Assembly: GCA_009772985.1 (NCBI GenBank)
Contig: WOUS01000014.1
Location: 1-51,214, forward strand
DNA: 51,214 nt
Direction of reading: 5' to 3'
From: Anaerolineaceae bacterium
GTDB taxonomy: Bacteria > Chloroflexota > Anaerolineae > Anaerolineales > Villigracilaceae
Below the pieces are notes generated by a model. That model was not told the origin of the DNA. It did not search any database and saw only the letters and a program-made list of their open reading frames with translations. The position numbers were made by a program, and so were the translations under genes. Position 1 is the stretch's first letter; every line of letters starts with the position of its first letter. Positions 39,068 through 47,281 of this stretch are shown here, piece after piece.

Positions 39068-40978
39068 ATGGGAAAAATCATCGGTATTGATCTTGGCACC
39101 ACCAACAGCGTGGTGGCCGTCATGGAAGGCGGACAGCCGACCGTCATCACCACCGCGGAAGGCGGGAGGCTTTGCCCGTCGGTGGTGGCGTTCAACAAGA
39201 GCGGCGAACGCATGGTCGGGCAGACTGCCAAACGACAGGCCATCGTCAACTCGGAGAACACGGTGTATTCCATCAAGCGTTTCATGGGCCGCCGTTACGA
39301 AGAGGTGGAAAACGAGCGCAAGATGGTGCCTTACCAGGTGATCGCCGGTCCGCAGGGCGAAGCACGCGTCAAGATCCCGGTCACCAGCCGCGAGTACAGT
39401 CCGCAGGAAATCTCGGCCATGGTGCTGGCCAAACTCAAAGCCGACGCCGAAGCCTATCTCGGCCAGACGGTCACGCAGGCCGTCATCACCGTCCCGGCCT
39501 ATTTCAACGACAGCCAGCGCCAGGCCACCAAGGACGCCGGCAAGATCGCCGGGCTGGAGGTGATGCGCATCATCAACGAGCCGACCGCCTCGGCCCTGGC
39601 CTACGGCCTGGACAAGAAGACGAACGAGACCATCCTGGTCTTCGATCTGGGCGGCGGCACGTTCGACGTGTCCATCCTCGACGTGGGCGAGGGCGTCATC
39701 GAGGTCAAGTCCACCAACGGCGACACCCACCTGGGCGGCGACGACTGGGACCAGCGCATCGTCAACTGGGCCGCGGACGAATTCAAAAAGGAGCAGGGCA
39801 TTGACCTGCGCCAGGACCGCCAGGCGCTCCAGCGCCTGCGCGAGGCGGCCGAGAAGGCCAAGGTCGAACTTTCCAGCATGATGGAGACCGAGATCAACCT
39901 GCCGTATGTCACCGCCGATGCCAGCGGACCGAAGCACCTAGTGCTGAAATTGACGCGTTCCAAATTCGAGCAGATGACCGAAGACCTGCTCAACCGCTGC
40001 CGCAAGCCGTTCGAGTCTGCCCTGAAGGACGCCAACATGACCGCCGCCAGCCTGAACGAGGTGGTGCTGGTCGGCGGGGCCACGCGCATGCCCATGGTCC
40101 AGGACCTGGTGCGCTCGCTGGCGAACGGCAAGGAGCCGAACAAGGGCGTCAATCCAGACGAGGTGGTGGCAGTCGGCGCGGCCATCCAGGCCGGCGTGCT
40201 GGGCGGCGAGGTGAAAGACATCCTCCTGCTCGACGTGACCCCGCTCTCGCTCGGCGTGGAAACGCTCGGCAGCGTGATGACGACCATGATCGAGCGCAAC
40301 ACCACCATCCCGGTGCGCAAGACCGAGACCTACTCCACCGCCGCCGACAGCCAGACTGCCGTGGACATCCACATCCTGCAAGGCGAGCGCCCGATGGCCG
40401 GCGATAACATGAGCCTGGGCCGCTTCCGGCTGGACGGTATCCCGCCCGCGCCGCGCGGCATCCCGCAGGTCGAAGTGACCTTCGACATTGATGCCAACGG
40501 CATCCTGAACGTGACCGCCCGCGACAAGGCCACCGGCAAGGAGCAGAAGATCACCGTCACCGCTTCCACCAACCTGAGCAAGGACGACATCGCCCGCAAG
40601 GTGGACGAAGCCAAGCGCTACGAGGCCGACGATAAGAAGCGGCGCGAGATCATTGACGCCCGCAACACCGCCGACAGCCTGGTCTACCAGACCGAGAAGG
40701 CCCTGCGTGACCTGGGCGAGAAGGTCTCTTCCGAGGAACGCGGCAAGATCGAGGCCAAGGTCAACGATCTCAAGCAGGCTCTCCAGACCGACGACCTGGT
40801 GAGCATCAAGAAGGCCAGCGATGAATTGCAAAACATGTTCTACGCTCTCAGCCAGCAGTTGTATGCCCAGCAGGGGCAGACACCGCCCGAGGGCGGCCCG
40901 CAGGCCCCCGGTCCCGAAACGCCCCCGCCCGGCGGGAACGACGGCGACGTGATTGACGGCCAGTCCCGCAACGCGTAA
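39068..40978 (+). CDS. dnaK: Hsp70 chaperone DnaK
   Basis: 636 residues, typical DnaK length. The ATPase domain has [64 protein letters not shown] and [11 protein letters not shown]. The substrate domain has [15 protein letters not shown] and the [22 protein letters not shown] stretch. The C-terminal tail is Gly/Pro-rich and ends [11 protein letters not shown]. Start ATG 39068 follows CAGGAG. It stands alone, without grpE, dnaJ or hrcA, so it may be one of several copies or be regulated separately. The last 14 bp (CCGCAACGCGTAAC) recur at 41021. Confidence 0.97.
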   Translation: MGKIIGIDLGTTNSVVAVMEGGQPTVITTAEGGRLCPSVVAFNKSGERMVGQTAKRQAIVNSENTVYSIKRFMGRRYEEVENERKMVPYQVIAGPQGEARVKIPVTSREYSPQEISAMVLAKLKADAEAYLGQTVTQAVITVPAYFNDSQRQATKDAGKIAGLEVMRIINEPTASALAYGLDKKTNETILVFDLGGGTFDVSILDVGEGVIEVKSTNGDTHLGGDDWDQRIVNWAADEFKKEQGIDLRQDRQALQRLREAAEKAKVELSSMMETEINLPYVTADASGPKHLVLKLTRSKFEQMTEDLLNRCRKPFESALKDANMTAASLNEVVLVGGATRMPMVQDLVRSLANGKEPNKGVNPDEVVAVGAAIQAGVLGGEVKDILLLDVTPLSLGVETLGSVMTTMIERNTTIPVRKTETYSTAADSQTAVDIHILQGERPMAGDNMSLGRFRLDGIPPAPRGIPQVEVTFDIDANGILNVTARDKATGKEQKITVTASTNLSKDDIARKVDEAKRYEADDKKRREIIDARNTADSLVYQTEKALRDLGEKVSSEERGKIEAKVNDLKQALQTDDLVSIKKASDELQNMFYALSQQLYAQQGQTPPEGGPQAPGPETPPPGGNDGDVIDGQSRNA

Positions 40979-41034
40979 CGCTTGATGGGACAGCAGTTCA
41001 ACTGCTGTCCCATCTGAGATCCGCAACGCGTAAC
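40966..41034. repeat. GGACA...TGTCC palindrome (copy 3) flanked by a 14-bp direct repeat
   Basis: ATGGGACAGCAGTT and AACTGCTGTCCCAT (40985-41013) form a perfect 14-bp inverted repeat around one base. CCGCAACGCGTAAC occurs at 40966-40979, across the dnaK stop, and again at 41021-41034. The duplicated ends look like a target-site duplication around the element. Confidence 0.85.
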
Positions 41035-41038
41035 CATC

Positions 41039-41074
41039 ATCTCCCGGTGTCTTCAAGACGCCGGGAGATTTTTG
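41039..41074 (+). terminator. Terminator of dnaK
   Basis: ATCTCCCGGTGTCTT and AAGACGCCGGGAGAT pair with one mismatch around a 1-nt turn and are followed by TTTTTG. Confidence 0.85.
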
Positions 41075-41082
41075 TTTCGCAG

Positions 41083-41088
41083 TATAAT
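41083..41088 (+). promoter_or_regulatory. TATAAT box 6 nt before ATG (leaderless promoter)
   Basis: TATAAT lies 6 nt before the ATG at 41095 and just behind the dnaK terminator. No Shine-Dalgarno is present. Confidence 0.6.
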
Positions 41089-41094
41089 CCCCCC

Positions 41095-42495
41095 ATGCTC
41101 ATTGAAACCCGCCGCAAACTCAAACGAAAGCGCACCTCCTGCCTGCTGATCGGCATCGGCATTTTGATCGTCCTCTCCATCGGCGTCTATTTCCTTCCCC
41201 CCGTCCACTCCCGGCTGGCCTGGCGGCTGGAGGCCCTGACCAGCCAGATCAAGTTCTTTTTCAATCCGCCGGAAGACGTGGTCTTCGTGCCGGGCCAGCA
41301 AACGACGGGCACGCCGCTCCCCGCCGCGACCGGGACGCCCACCGCCACGCTCCTGCCGGACCTGCCGACTGCCGCGCCCACCCTCACGCCCACCCCGCTC
41401 CCGGACGCGGTCAAACTGACCGGCATCACGTATTCCAGCCAGTGCAATCGCTGGAACTACTGCGGCGCGGCCAACCTGACCATGGCGCTCAATTACTGGG
41501 GCTGGAGCGGAAACCGCGACGATGTAGCCACGGGCGTCAAGCCGGGCGAGAACGATCCGAACAAGGATTTCATCAGCCGCGGCGAGACGGATGTCAACAT
41601 CATGCCCTACGAGATGGTGGACTTTGCCAACGCCCAGGCCGGGCTGCGCGCCCTCTACCGCTACGGCGGCGACGTGGACCTGCTCAAGCGCATGGTCGCC
41701 GCCGACTTCCCGGTCCTGATCGAAAAAGGCTACTACCAGCGCGATACCAGCGGGCGCATCTCCTGGATGGGACACTATTCCTTCGTCACCGGCTATGACG
41801 AGGCGCAGCAGGTTTTCGTCTGGCAGGATTCGTTCCCCGACGCCTGTGACGACCGGGACGATCCCGCTGAGGTGGAGCGCAAGGGCCGCGACAACCTCAT
41901 CGCTTACGACGACGTTCTCGATGCCTGGCGCGGCTTCGACTACGTTTTCATCGTCATCTATCCAGCTGACCGCGAAGCCGAGGTCATGCAGGCGCTCGGT
42001 CCGTGGGCCGACTGGAACTGGGCCGCCCAGCGCGCCCTCGACACCGCCCGCGCCGAAACAGCCGCGACGACCGGCGTCGAACAATTCTTCGCCTGGTTCA
42101 ACCTCGGCACGAGCCATGTCGCCCTCCAGCAGTACGCCGACGCCGCCTCCGCCTACGACCAGGCTTATACGATCTATCCAACCCTGCCAAACGACGACCC
42201 CCAGAATCCAAAAACCATTCTTCGTCCCTACCGCATCACCTGGTACCAGACCGGGCCTTTCTGGGCATATTTCTACACCGGCAGATACCCGGATGTGATC
42301 AACCTGGCAGACAGCAATCTCGAAACCATTACCCCGCCGAAAACTCTCGAGGAGAGTTTCTACTGGCGCGCCCTGGCCGAATACGCCCTCGGCCAGTACG
42401 ACGCCGCCTACGAGGACATGCGCAAGGCTGTCTACTACAATAAGAATTTCCAGGCCGCCCTAGCCAAAATGCAGGAATGGGGGATTAGTCCATGA
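41095..42495 (+). CDS. Membrane-anchored C39-like peptidase with TPR tail
   Basis: 466 residues. One N-terminal membrane helix (CLLIGIGILIVLSIGVYFL) and a Thr/Pro linker (PTATLLPDLPTAAPTLTPTP) place the rest outside the cell. A papain-like C39-type domain (about residues 108-300) has Cys123 in YCGAANLTMALNYWG and His227 in MGHYSFVTGYD, with an Asp in VWQDSFPD. The C-terminal part has TPR-like helices (FAWFNLGTSHVALQQYADAA and EYALGQYDAAYEDMRKA). The family cuts peptides, often Gly-Gly leaders, but here it is not fused to an ABC transporter, so the substrate is unknown. It overlaps the next gene by 4 nt. Confidence 0.85.
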   Translation: MLIETRRKLKRKRTSCLLIGIGILIVLSIGVYFLPPVHSRLAWRLEALTSQIKFFFNPPEDVVFVPGQQTTGTPLPAATGTPTATLLPDLPTAAPTLTPTPLPDAVKLTGITYSSQCNRWNYCGAANLTMALNYWGWSGNRDDVATGVKPGENDPNKDFISRGETDVNIMPYEMVDFANAQAGLRALYRYGGDVDLLKRMVAADFPVLIEKGYYQRDTSGRISWMGHYSFVTGYDEAQQVFVWQDSFPDACDDRDDPAEVERKGRDNLIAYDDVLDAWRGFDYVFIVIYPADREAEVMQALGPWADWNWAAQRALDTARAETAATTGVEQFFAWFNLGTSHVALQQYADAASAYDQAYTIYPTLPNDDPQNPKTILRPYRITWYQTGPFWAYFYTGRYPDVINLADSNLETITPPKTLEESFYWRALAEYALGQYDAAYEDMRKAVYYNKNFQAALAKMQEWGISP

Positions 42496-43715
42496 GACTC
42501 CTCCATTTCGCCGACGCCCACATAGACATGACCAACTACGGCCGCCACGACCCGGAAACGGGCCTGCCGCTGCGAGTGCTGGACTTCCTGCGTTCCCTCG
42601 ACGAGATCGTGGACGCGGCGATTGCCGAAAAAGTGGACCTCGTCCTCTTCGCCGGCGACGCCTACAAGGACCGCTCCCCGGCCCCCACCTTCCAGCGCGA
42701 GTGGGGCCGGCGCATCATGCGTCTCTCGAAGGCGGGCATCCGCACCCTGCTCCTGGTCGGCAACCACGACCTTTCCCCGGCCCTCGGCCGCGCCCACGCC
42801 ATCCAGGAATTCGAGACGCTCGAAATCCCGCACGTGACGGTGCTTGCCCAGCCGACTTTTCTCTCCGCCGAAGAACTCGGCCTCCCGGCGCAAATCCTGG
42901 CCCTGCCGTGGGTGACGCGCTCCGGCCTGGTGGCCGCAACCGACGCCAGTCCCGCCGACCGCGAGGCCGTGGACGCGGACATCGAACAGCGCATCACCGA
43001 ACTGCTCCAACTCTGGCTCGCACAGGCCGACCCGTCCCTGCCGACGATCCTGACCGCCCACGCCTCGGTCCAGGGCGCGAAATACGGCTCCGAGCGGACC
43101 GTCATGCTGGGCGCGGACCTGGTCCTGCCCGGCTCGCTCGTGCGCGACCCGCGCCTGGATTATGTGGCGCTCGGCCACATCCACAAATCGCAGGACTTGA
43201 ACGAGGGCGCGCACCCGCCGGTCATTTATCCCGGCTCCATCGAGCGCGTGGACTTTGGCGAAGCGGGGGATGATAAATTCTTTGTCGTCGCGGAAGTCGA
43301 AAAAGGGAAAACAAAAGTGGAGTGGCGCAAACTGGAACACATCCGCCCATTCGTGGACCGGCGCGTCACGCTCGAGTCTGCCGAAAACGTGACCGAGGCG
43401 CTCAAGTCCGCGCTGCCCGCGGCGAAGAAACTGGCCGGGGCCATCGTCCGCCTGACGGTGGAGTACCCGCGCGAGTGGGACGCGTTGATTGACGAACCGG
43501 CCTTGCGGGCGCACGCCGCCGGGGCGTTCGAGTTCCACCTGGTCAAGAGGCCGCAGGTAGAGAGCCGCATCCGCCTGCCCGCCGACCAGACCGTCAGCAG
43601 CCTCAGTCCGCTCGAACTGCTGGAGCAGTACTGGCAGGCCGGTCACACGGAGGGGGAGGAGGTCAAAGCATTGCAGAAACTGGCAAAGGAGATTGTGGAA
43701 GGCGGCGAAGAATGA
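42492..43715 (+). CDS. SbcD/Mre11-like DNA repair nuclease subunit
   Basis: 407 residues of the calcineurin-like phosphoesterase family. All five metal motifs can be seen: FADAHID, FAGDAYKDRSP, LVGNHD, LTAHASVQGA and ALGHIHKSQ. This order is that of SbcD/Mre11, which with an SbcC/Rad50 ATPase cuts hairpins and protein-blocked DNA ends. No sbcC follows; the next genes are on the other strand, so the partner must be elsewhere. In a genome full of perfect palindromes, a hairpin nuclease is worth noting. The ATG overlaps the previous stop (ATGA). Confidence 0.88.
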   Translation: MRLLHFADAHIDMTNYGRHDPETGLPLRVLDFLRSLDEIVDAAIAEKVDLVLFAGDAYKDRSPAPTFQREWGRRIMRLSKAGIRTLLLVGNHDLSPALGRAHAIQEFETLEIPHVTVLAQPTFLSAEELGLPAQILALPWVTRSGLVAATDASPADREAVDADIEQRITELLQLWLAQADPSLPTILTAHASVQGAKYGSERTVMLGADLVLPGSLVRDPRLDYVALGHIHKSQDLNEGAHPPVIYPGSIERVDFGEAGDDKFFVVAEVEKGKTKVEWRKLEHIRPFVDRRVTLESAENVTEALKSALPAAKKLAGAIVRLTVEYPREWDALIDEPALRAHAAGAFEFHLVKRPQVESRIRLPADQTVSSLSPLELLEQYWQAGHTEGEEVKALQKLAKEIVEGGEE

Positions 43716-43749
43716 TTCCCCCGGTAACAACCTGCAATTGTCCGACCGG

Positions 43750-44160
43750 CTAGAATTTAGCCGCAAATTCCGCGGGGGTCAACACCTTCACGCCATATTC
43801 GGCCAGGAATGCAAAGTGCCTGGAGTTGCCGGTCACCAGTGCGTCCACTTTGGCGGCCACGGCGACTTCGGCAAAGGGCAGGTCTTTATAATCTAAAACC
43901 CTCTCTGACGAGATTGGTAATGGATGCGCTTCCACCCAGGCGCTTTCCAGGATGAATTGTGAAATCACTTCGTCGCGGCGCGCACACGGTATCCCGAGAC
44001 GATGCCGCATCGTAACATCCAAATATTCCTGCATGATTCGTTCATCCACTGCAAGCCGGATTTTTCGCGTGACCACGAGGTCAACGACCATTCCGGGGAT
44101 GCTTTCCTCGCGCAAAAGACCGGATACCAGCACGTTGGTATCCAGGACGATCAGCGTCAT
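43750..44160 (-). CDS. PIN-domain toxin (VapC-like RNase)
   Basis: 136 residues of the PIN family, ribonucleases with three or four acidic residues binding Mg. Visible are LIVLDTNVLVSGLL (first Asp), the middle DERIMQEYLDV, and DYKDLPFAEVAVAAKVDALVTGNSRHF (acidic cluster and TGNxxHF). It is close to the COG1569 type of putative toxin. Its ATG overlaps the stop of the AbrB-like gene by 4 nt, the usual layout of a toxin-antitoxin pair with the antitoxin first. Confidence 0.9.
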   Translation of the reverse strand: MTLIVLDTNVLVSGLLREESIPGMVVDLVVTRKIRLAVDERIMQEYLDVTMRHRLGIPCARRDEVISQFILESAWVEAHPLPISSERVLDYKDLPFAEVAVAAKVDALVTGNSRHFAFLAEYGVKVLTPAEFAAKF

Positions 44161-44579
44161 GGTTTTCCCGCCCGCACTGCCCGAATTTCAGCCTCGATAT
44201 CTTCGTCTGTGAGTTTGTCCGTGCCGTACTTGCGGGCGTTCTCCCGGATGGCTTTTACCGCTGATTGAGCGCGCAAGGACACGGCCTGGTACAGGGTCTC
44301 TTTTTCTCCTTCGCTCAAGCCAAACTCAGCCACTGCCGCGTCCCCGCCTTTTTGCATGCTGCGCTCCATTACTTTTTTGAGCGGAATGTTCCTTTGCTCC
44401 AATTCCATTTCAAGCCCCGCCAGCAACTCGTCCGCTGCCTGATCCAGCGATTTGATGACGATGCCGCTGTCGGTCGCGACAAATGTTACCAGGTCGCCTT
44501 TCTTCAGGCTGAATTTCCTGCGGATGTCGGTGGGGATGGTCACCTGGCCTTTTTCCTGAATGCGCACAGCAGTATACAT
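44157..44579 (-). CDS. AbrB/SpoVT-like antitoxin
   Basis: 140 residues. The N-terminal swapped-hairpin domain (YTAVRIQEKGQVTIPTDIRRKFSLKKGDLV) is typical of AbrB-type DNA-binding antitoxins. The helical remainder would hold the toxin: LDQAADELLAGLEMELEQRN and ETLYQAVSLRAQSAVKAIRENARK. The start at 44579 (MYTAVRI) is chosen because GGAGGT lies 4 nt upstream; a longer start at 44597 is less likely. A palindrome ACGGTcatACCGT lies between the start and a TATAAT, fitting autorepression. Confidence 0.9.
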   Translation of the reverse strand: MYTAVRIQEKGQVTIPTDIRRKFSLKKGDLVTFVATDSGIVIKSLDQAADELLAGLEMELEQRNIPLKKVMERSMQKGGDAAVAEFGLSEGEKETLYQAVSLRAQSAVKAIRENARKYGTDKLTDEDIEAEIRAVRAGKP

Positions 44580-44597
44580 TTTTACCTCCGAAGTCAT

Positions 44598-44617
44598 ACG
44601 GTCATACCGTCATTATA
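44598..44617 (-). promoter_or_regulatory. Promoter and candidate operator of the toxin-antitoxin pair
   Basis: On the minus strand TATAAT (44612-44617) is followed by ACGGTatgACCGT (44598-44610), a perfect 5-bp inverted repeat with 3-nt centre that would cover the transcription start. Confidence 0.6.
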
Positions 44618-45757
44618 CTACAGGCCGATGACGCCGCGGCCTGCCAGTCCCTCGATCTCTTCCTCACCTATCCCGATCCCGCGCAAGACTTCCCGCGTCT
44701 GTTCCCCCAGCCTCGGAGCGGGCGCGGACGCGCGCCGCGCGAACACAAACGGCGAATTCATCCCGGCGGCGCGGCCGTTCTCCTCGCGCACGTAGCCCCG
44801 CGCCCGGATTTGCGGATGAGCCAGCATTTCCTCGAAAGAATTGACCGGTTCCACGCAGCCGTCCGTCCCGGCAAACGCGGACAGCCATTCCGCCATCGTC
44901 CGCCGGCGGAAGACCGCCGCGATCTCGCCGCCGATGGCGCGGTCGAACTGGCGTGAAAGCAAATCTTCGCGGCCGGTCACCTTGCAGAAATCCTCCCAGA
45001 AGGCCGGTTCGAGGGCGGCCAGGGTGAGATACTTGCCGTCGGCGGTTTCATAGATATTGAAACACGGCTGCCCGCCGACCAGCGGCAGGCTGCCCGCCGA
45101 AACTTCGAGGCCGGAGAAGAAGGCCGCCGCGGCCAGCGGCGTCATCCACGAGATGACGCCGTCCAGCAGAGCCATGTCGAGATATGCGCCTTCCCCTATT
45201 CGTTGTCGCCCGACCAGCGCCGAGAGGATGGCAATCGCCGCCAGCATCCCGCCGCTCAAATCCGCCGCCGGGAGGCCGAACGGCACGGGCGCTTCCCCGG
45301 CGCGGGCGTTCAGCGCAACCGCCCCGCCCACGGCGAGGTAATTCAAGTCGTGGCCGGCGCGGTCGCGGTACGGTCCCTCCTGCCCGTAGCCGGAAAGCGA
45401 ACAGTAGACGATGTCCGCGTTCACAGCGCGTACGGCCTCGTAGTCAATGCCCCATTTTTTCACCGCGCCGGGCCGGAAGCCTTCGAGGACAACATCCGCC
45501 GTGGCCGCCAGTTTTAGGAAAAGTTCGCGGCCGCGCGGGTTGCGATAGTTAATGGCCGCGCTCTTCTTGCCGCGGTTGACTGCCTCGAACAGGCCGCCCA
45601 GTCCCATCTCCGGCGGGGCGGAGCGGGCATAGTCGCCCAAGCGCGGCGTCTCGATCTTGACGACCTCCGCGCCCAGGTCGGCCAGCAGTTGCGTGAGATA
45701 CGGCCCCGGCAGCAGGCGCGAAAGGTCAAGGATTCGGATTCCATTCAGCGGCAGCAT
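44618..45757 (-). CDS. CaiB/BaiF family CoA-transferase or 2-methylacyl-CoA racemase
   Basis: 379 residues of the class III CoA-transferase family. The N-terminus NGIRILDLSRLLPGPYLTQLLADLGAEVVKIE is diagnostic, followed by GLFEAVNRGKKSAAINYR. RAGHDLNYLAVGGA resembles the GHDxNY stretch of alpha-methylacyl-CoA racemases, whose His acts with an Asp further on (here PAADLSGGML). That favours racemase over CoA transfer, but substrate cannot be settled from sequence. The start at 45757 (MLPLNG) follows GAGGAGGA. The stop lies beside the promoter of the toxin-antitoxin pair, so the two could be read through. Confidence 0.85.
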   Translation of the reverse strand: MLPLNGIRILDLSRLLPGPYLTQLLADLGAEVVKIETPRLGDYARSAPPEMGLGGLFEAVNRGKKSAAINYRNPRGRELFLKLAATADVVLEGFRPGAVKKWGIDYEAVRAVNADIVYCSLSGYGQEGPYRDRAGHDLNYLAVGGAVALNARAGEAPVPFGLPAADLSGGMLAAIAILSALVGRQRIGEGAYLDMALLDGVISWMTPLAAAAFFSGLEVSAGSLPLVGGQPCFNIYETADGKYLTLAALEPAFWEDFCKVTGREDLLSRQFDRAIGGEIAAVFRRRTMAEWLSAFAGTDGCVEPVNSFEEMLAHPQIRARGYVREENGRAAGMNSPFVFARRASAPAPRLGEQTREVLRGIGIGEEEIEGLAGRGVIGL

Positions 45758-45810
45758 AGGCTCCTCCTCAGGCAGAAGTATCACCATTGTACCAATTTAC
45801 AAGGTTCCGC

Positions 45811-45816
45811 TATAAT
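45811..45816 (+). promoter_or_regulatory. TATAAT box 6 nt before ATG (leaderless promoter)
   Basis: TTGTAC (45787-45792), an 18-nt spacer and TATAAT, which ends 6 nt before the ATG at 45823. No Shine-Dalgarno is present. Confidence 0.62.
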
Positions 45817-45822
45817 ACTTTC

Positions 45823-46551
45823 ATGCGCTGGATTTACATTTCCCCCCACTTCGACGACGCCGTGCTCTCGTGCGGCGGCCTGATCTTCGAGCAGACCCGC
45901 CAGGGCATCCCGGTCGAGATATGGACCGTCTGCGCGGGCGACGCGCCTCCCGGCGAGATTTCGCCGCTGATACAGATTTGCCATTTCCAGTGGGGCACGC
46001 AGACCGCCGAAGAGACGATTGCCCTGCGCCGCGAGGAGGACCGCGCCGCGGCCGCCATTGTCGGCGCGGAGACCTGTCACTTCGGCCTCCCGGATTGCAT
46101 CTACCGCCGCTCGCCGGAGGGCGAATTGCTTTACACCGAGGATGTGTTTGGCCCGCGCCACCCATTCGAGGCGGGGCTGGACCGGGAACTTGCCGCCGCG
46201 CTGGCGGAGGAACTTCGCCCGGACGACGCGCTCGTCTGCCCGTTGACGGTCGGCGGCCACCTCGACCACGCGCTGACGCGCGCGGCGGCCGAACGACTTG
46301 GGCGTCCGCTGCGGTACTATGCCGACATCCCGTACCTGCTCAACCATCCCGAGGCGCTCGAACCGGCCGCGGACCTGTTCCCGGTCCCGGAGGATGCGCT
46401 GGCGGCCTGGCTGGACGGGGTGGCGGCGTACAAATCCCAGATGAAGATGCTCTTCGAGACGGAGGAGAAGATGCGGGAGGCAATCGGCCGGTATTGGGCA
46501 GACAGGCGGGGAGTCCGGTTGTGGCGCGAAGTTCCGCCGCAGACTGCTTGA
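45823..46551 (+). CDS. PIG-L/LmbE family deacetylase
   Basis: 242 residues. The zinc motif SPHFDDAVLSCGG is at the very N-terminus (residues 6-18), and the third ligand is in GGHLDHALTR near residue 150. The family removes acetyl groups from GlcNAc-linked or similar sugars, for example in mycothiol, bacillithiol or glycolipid synthesis. The length and motifs are complete. Which substrate is used cannot be read from the sequence or from the neighbours. Likely leaderless. Confidence 0.9.
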   Translation: MRWIYISPHFDDAVLSCGGLIFEQTRQGIPVEIWTVCAGDAPPGEISPLIQICHFQWGTQTAEETIALRREEDRAAAAIVGAETCHFGLPDCIYRRSPEGELLYTEDVFGPRHPFEAGLDRELAAALAEELRPDDALVCPLTVGGHLDHALTRAAAERLGRPLRYYADIPYLLNHPEALEPAADLFPVPEDALAAWLDGVAAYKSQMKMLFETEEKMREAIGRYWADRRGVRLWREVPPQTA

Positions 46552-46575
46552 TTTCCGTCTGGAATCATGTATAAT
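46548..46575 (+). promoter_or_regulatory. greA promoter
   Basis: TTGATT (46548-46553), a 16-nt spacer and TATAAT (46570-46575). The leader would be about 65 nt. Confidence 0.65.
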
Positions 46576-46584
46576 ATCGCCGGG

Positions 46585-46635
46585 TAGGGAATCCTACACC
46601 CACGCATCTCTGGTACAGAGATGCTTGTATTTTCT
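46585..46635 (+). promoter_or_regulatory. greA leader with two hairpins, possible attenuator
   Basis: GTAGGGAATCCTAC (46585-46598) can fold on itself. GCATCTCT (46604-46611) pairs perfectly with AGAGATGC (46617-46624) and is followed by TTGTATTTT. The second hairpin plus T-rich stretch looks like a weak terminator directly in front of greA. Confidence 0.5.
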
Positions 46636-46648
46636 CAGGACTTGGAAG

Positions 46649-47119
46649 ATGACGACGAATTTTCTAACTAAAGAAGGTTTCCAAAAACTCGCCGACGAAC
46701 TCGAATACCTGCGCACCCAGAAACGCGCAGAGGTCGCCAACCGCCTGCACGAGGCGATGGAGGGCGGCGAACTGATCGAGAACGCCGAATACGAGGCTGC
46801 CAAGAATGAGCAGGCCTTCGTGGAGGGGCGCATCCAGGAACTGGAAATTATCCTGGCCTCGGCGCGCGTCATCGAGGAAAAAGGGAAGAAGGAAAAAGGC
46901 GACCTGGTGCAGATCGGTTCGACGGTCACCATCAGGGAAAATGGCAGCGGTGCAGAGAAATACACCATCGTCGGCGCGGCGGAGGCCAATCCGCGCGAAG
47001 GCAAGATTTCCAACGAGTCCCCGATTGGCAAGGCCATCCTGAACCACCACGCCGGCGAGGAAGTGAACGTGGAAGCGCCCGGCGGGACGTTCAAAGTTAA
47101 AATCGTCAAGACTGAGTAG
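46649..47119 (+). CDS. greA: Transcription elongation factor GreA
   Basis: 156 residues, the standard length. GreA rescues backtracked RNA polymerase by stimulating transcript cleavage. The N-terminal coiled coil has FLTKEGFQKLADELEYLRTQKR and the acidic tip GGELIENAEYEAAKNEQAFV; the C-terminal domain has GSTVTIRENG, EANPREGKISNESPIGKAIL and HHAGEEVNVEAPGG. The ATG at 46649 is used (MTTNFLTKEG); an upstream in-frame start would read through the leader hairpin. A strong terminator follows. Confidence 0.96.
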   Translation: MTTNFLTKEGFQKLADELEYLRTQKRAEVANRLHEAMEGGELIENAEYEAAKNEQAFVEGRIQELEIILASARVIEEKGKKEKGDLVQIGSTVTIRENGSGAEKYTIVGAAEANPREGKISNESPIGKAILNHHAGEEVNVEAPGGTFKVKIVKTE

Positions 47120-47138
47120 GCCGGGGTCAGCCCTGTCG

Positions 47139-47172
47139 GCCCCGCGCGCCTGTCTGGAGCGCGGGGCTTTTT
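47139..47172 (+). terminator. Terminator of greA
   Basis: GCCCCGCGC (47139-47147) and GCGCGGGGC (47159-47167) form a perfect 9-bp stem followed by five T. Confidence 0.93.
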
Positions 47173-47186
47173 GTACCCCCTCCCGA

Positions 47187-47240
47187 CCCCTCTTTCCTCC
47201 CCCCATTTCGAAGTACAGAAATGGGGGGAGGAAAGAGGGG
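47187..47240. repeat. GAAATGGGGG palindromic element between greA and lysS
   Basis: The arms at 47187-47209 and 47218-47240 are 23-base perfect inverted copies with CCCCCCATTTC / GAAATGGGGGG at the centre and an 8-nt loop. The same core is inside the methyltransferase gene at 10103-10132. Confidence 0.9.
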
Positions 47241-47281
47241 CGGGGCAGAGTGGTGTAAAATAAGCTGGAAAGGATTTGCGT

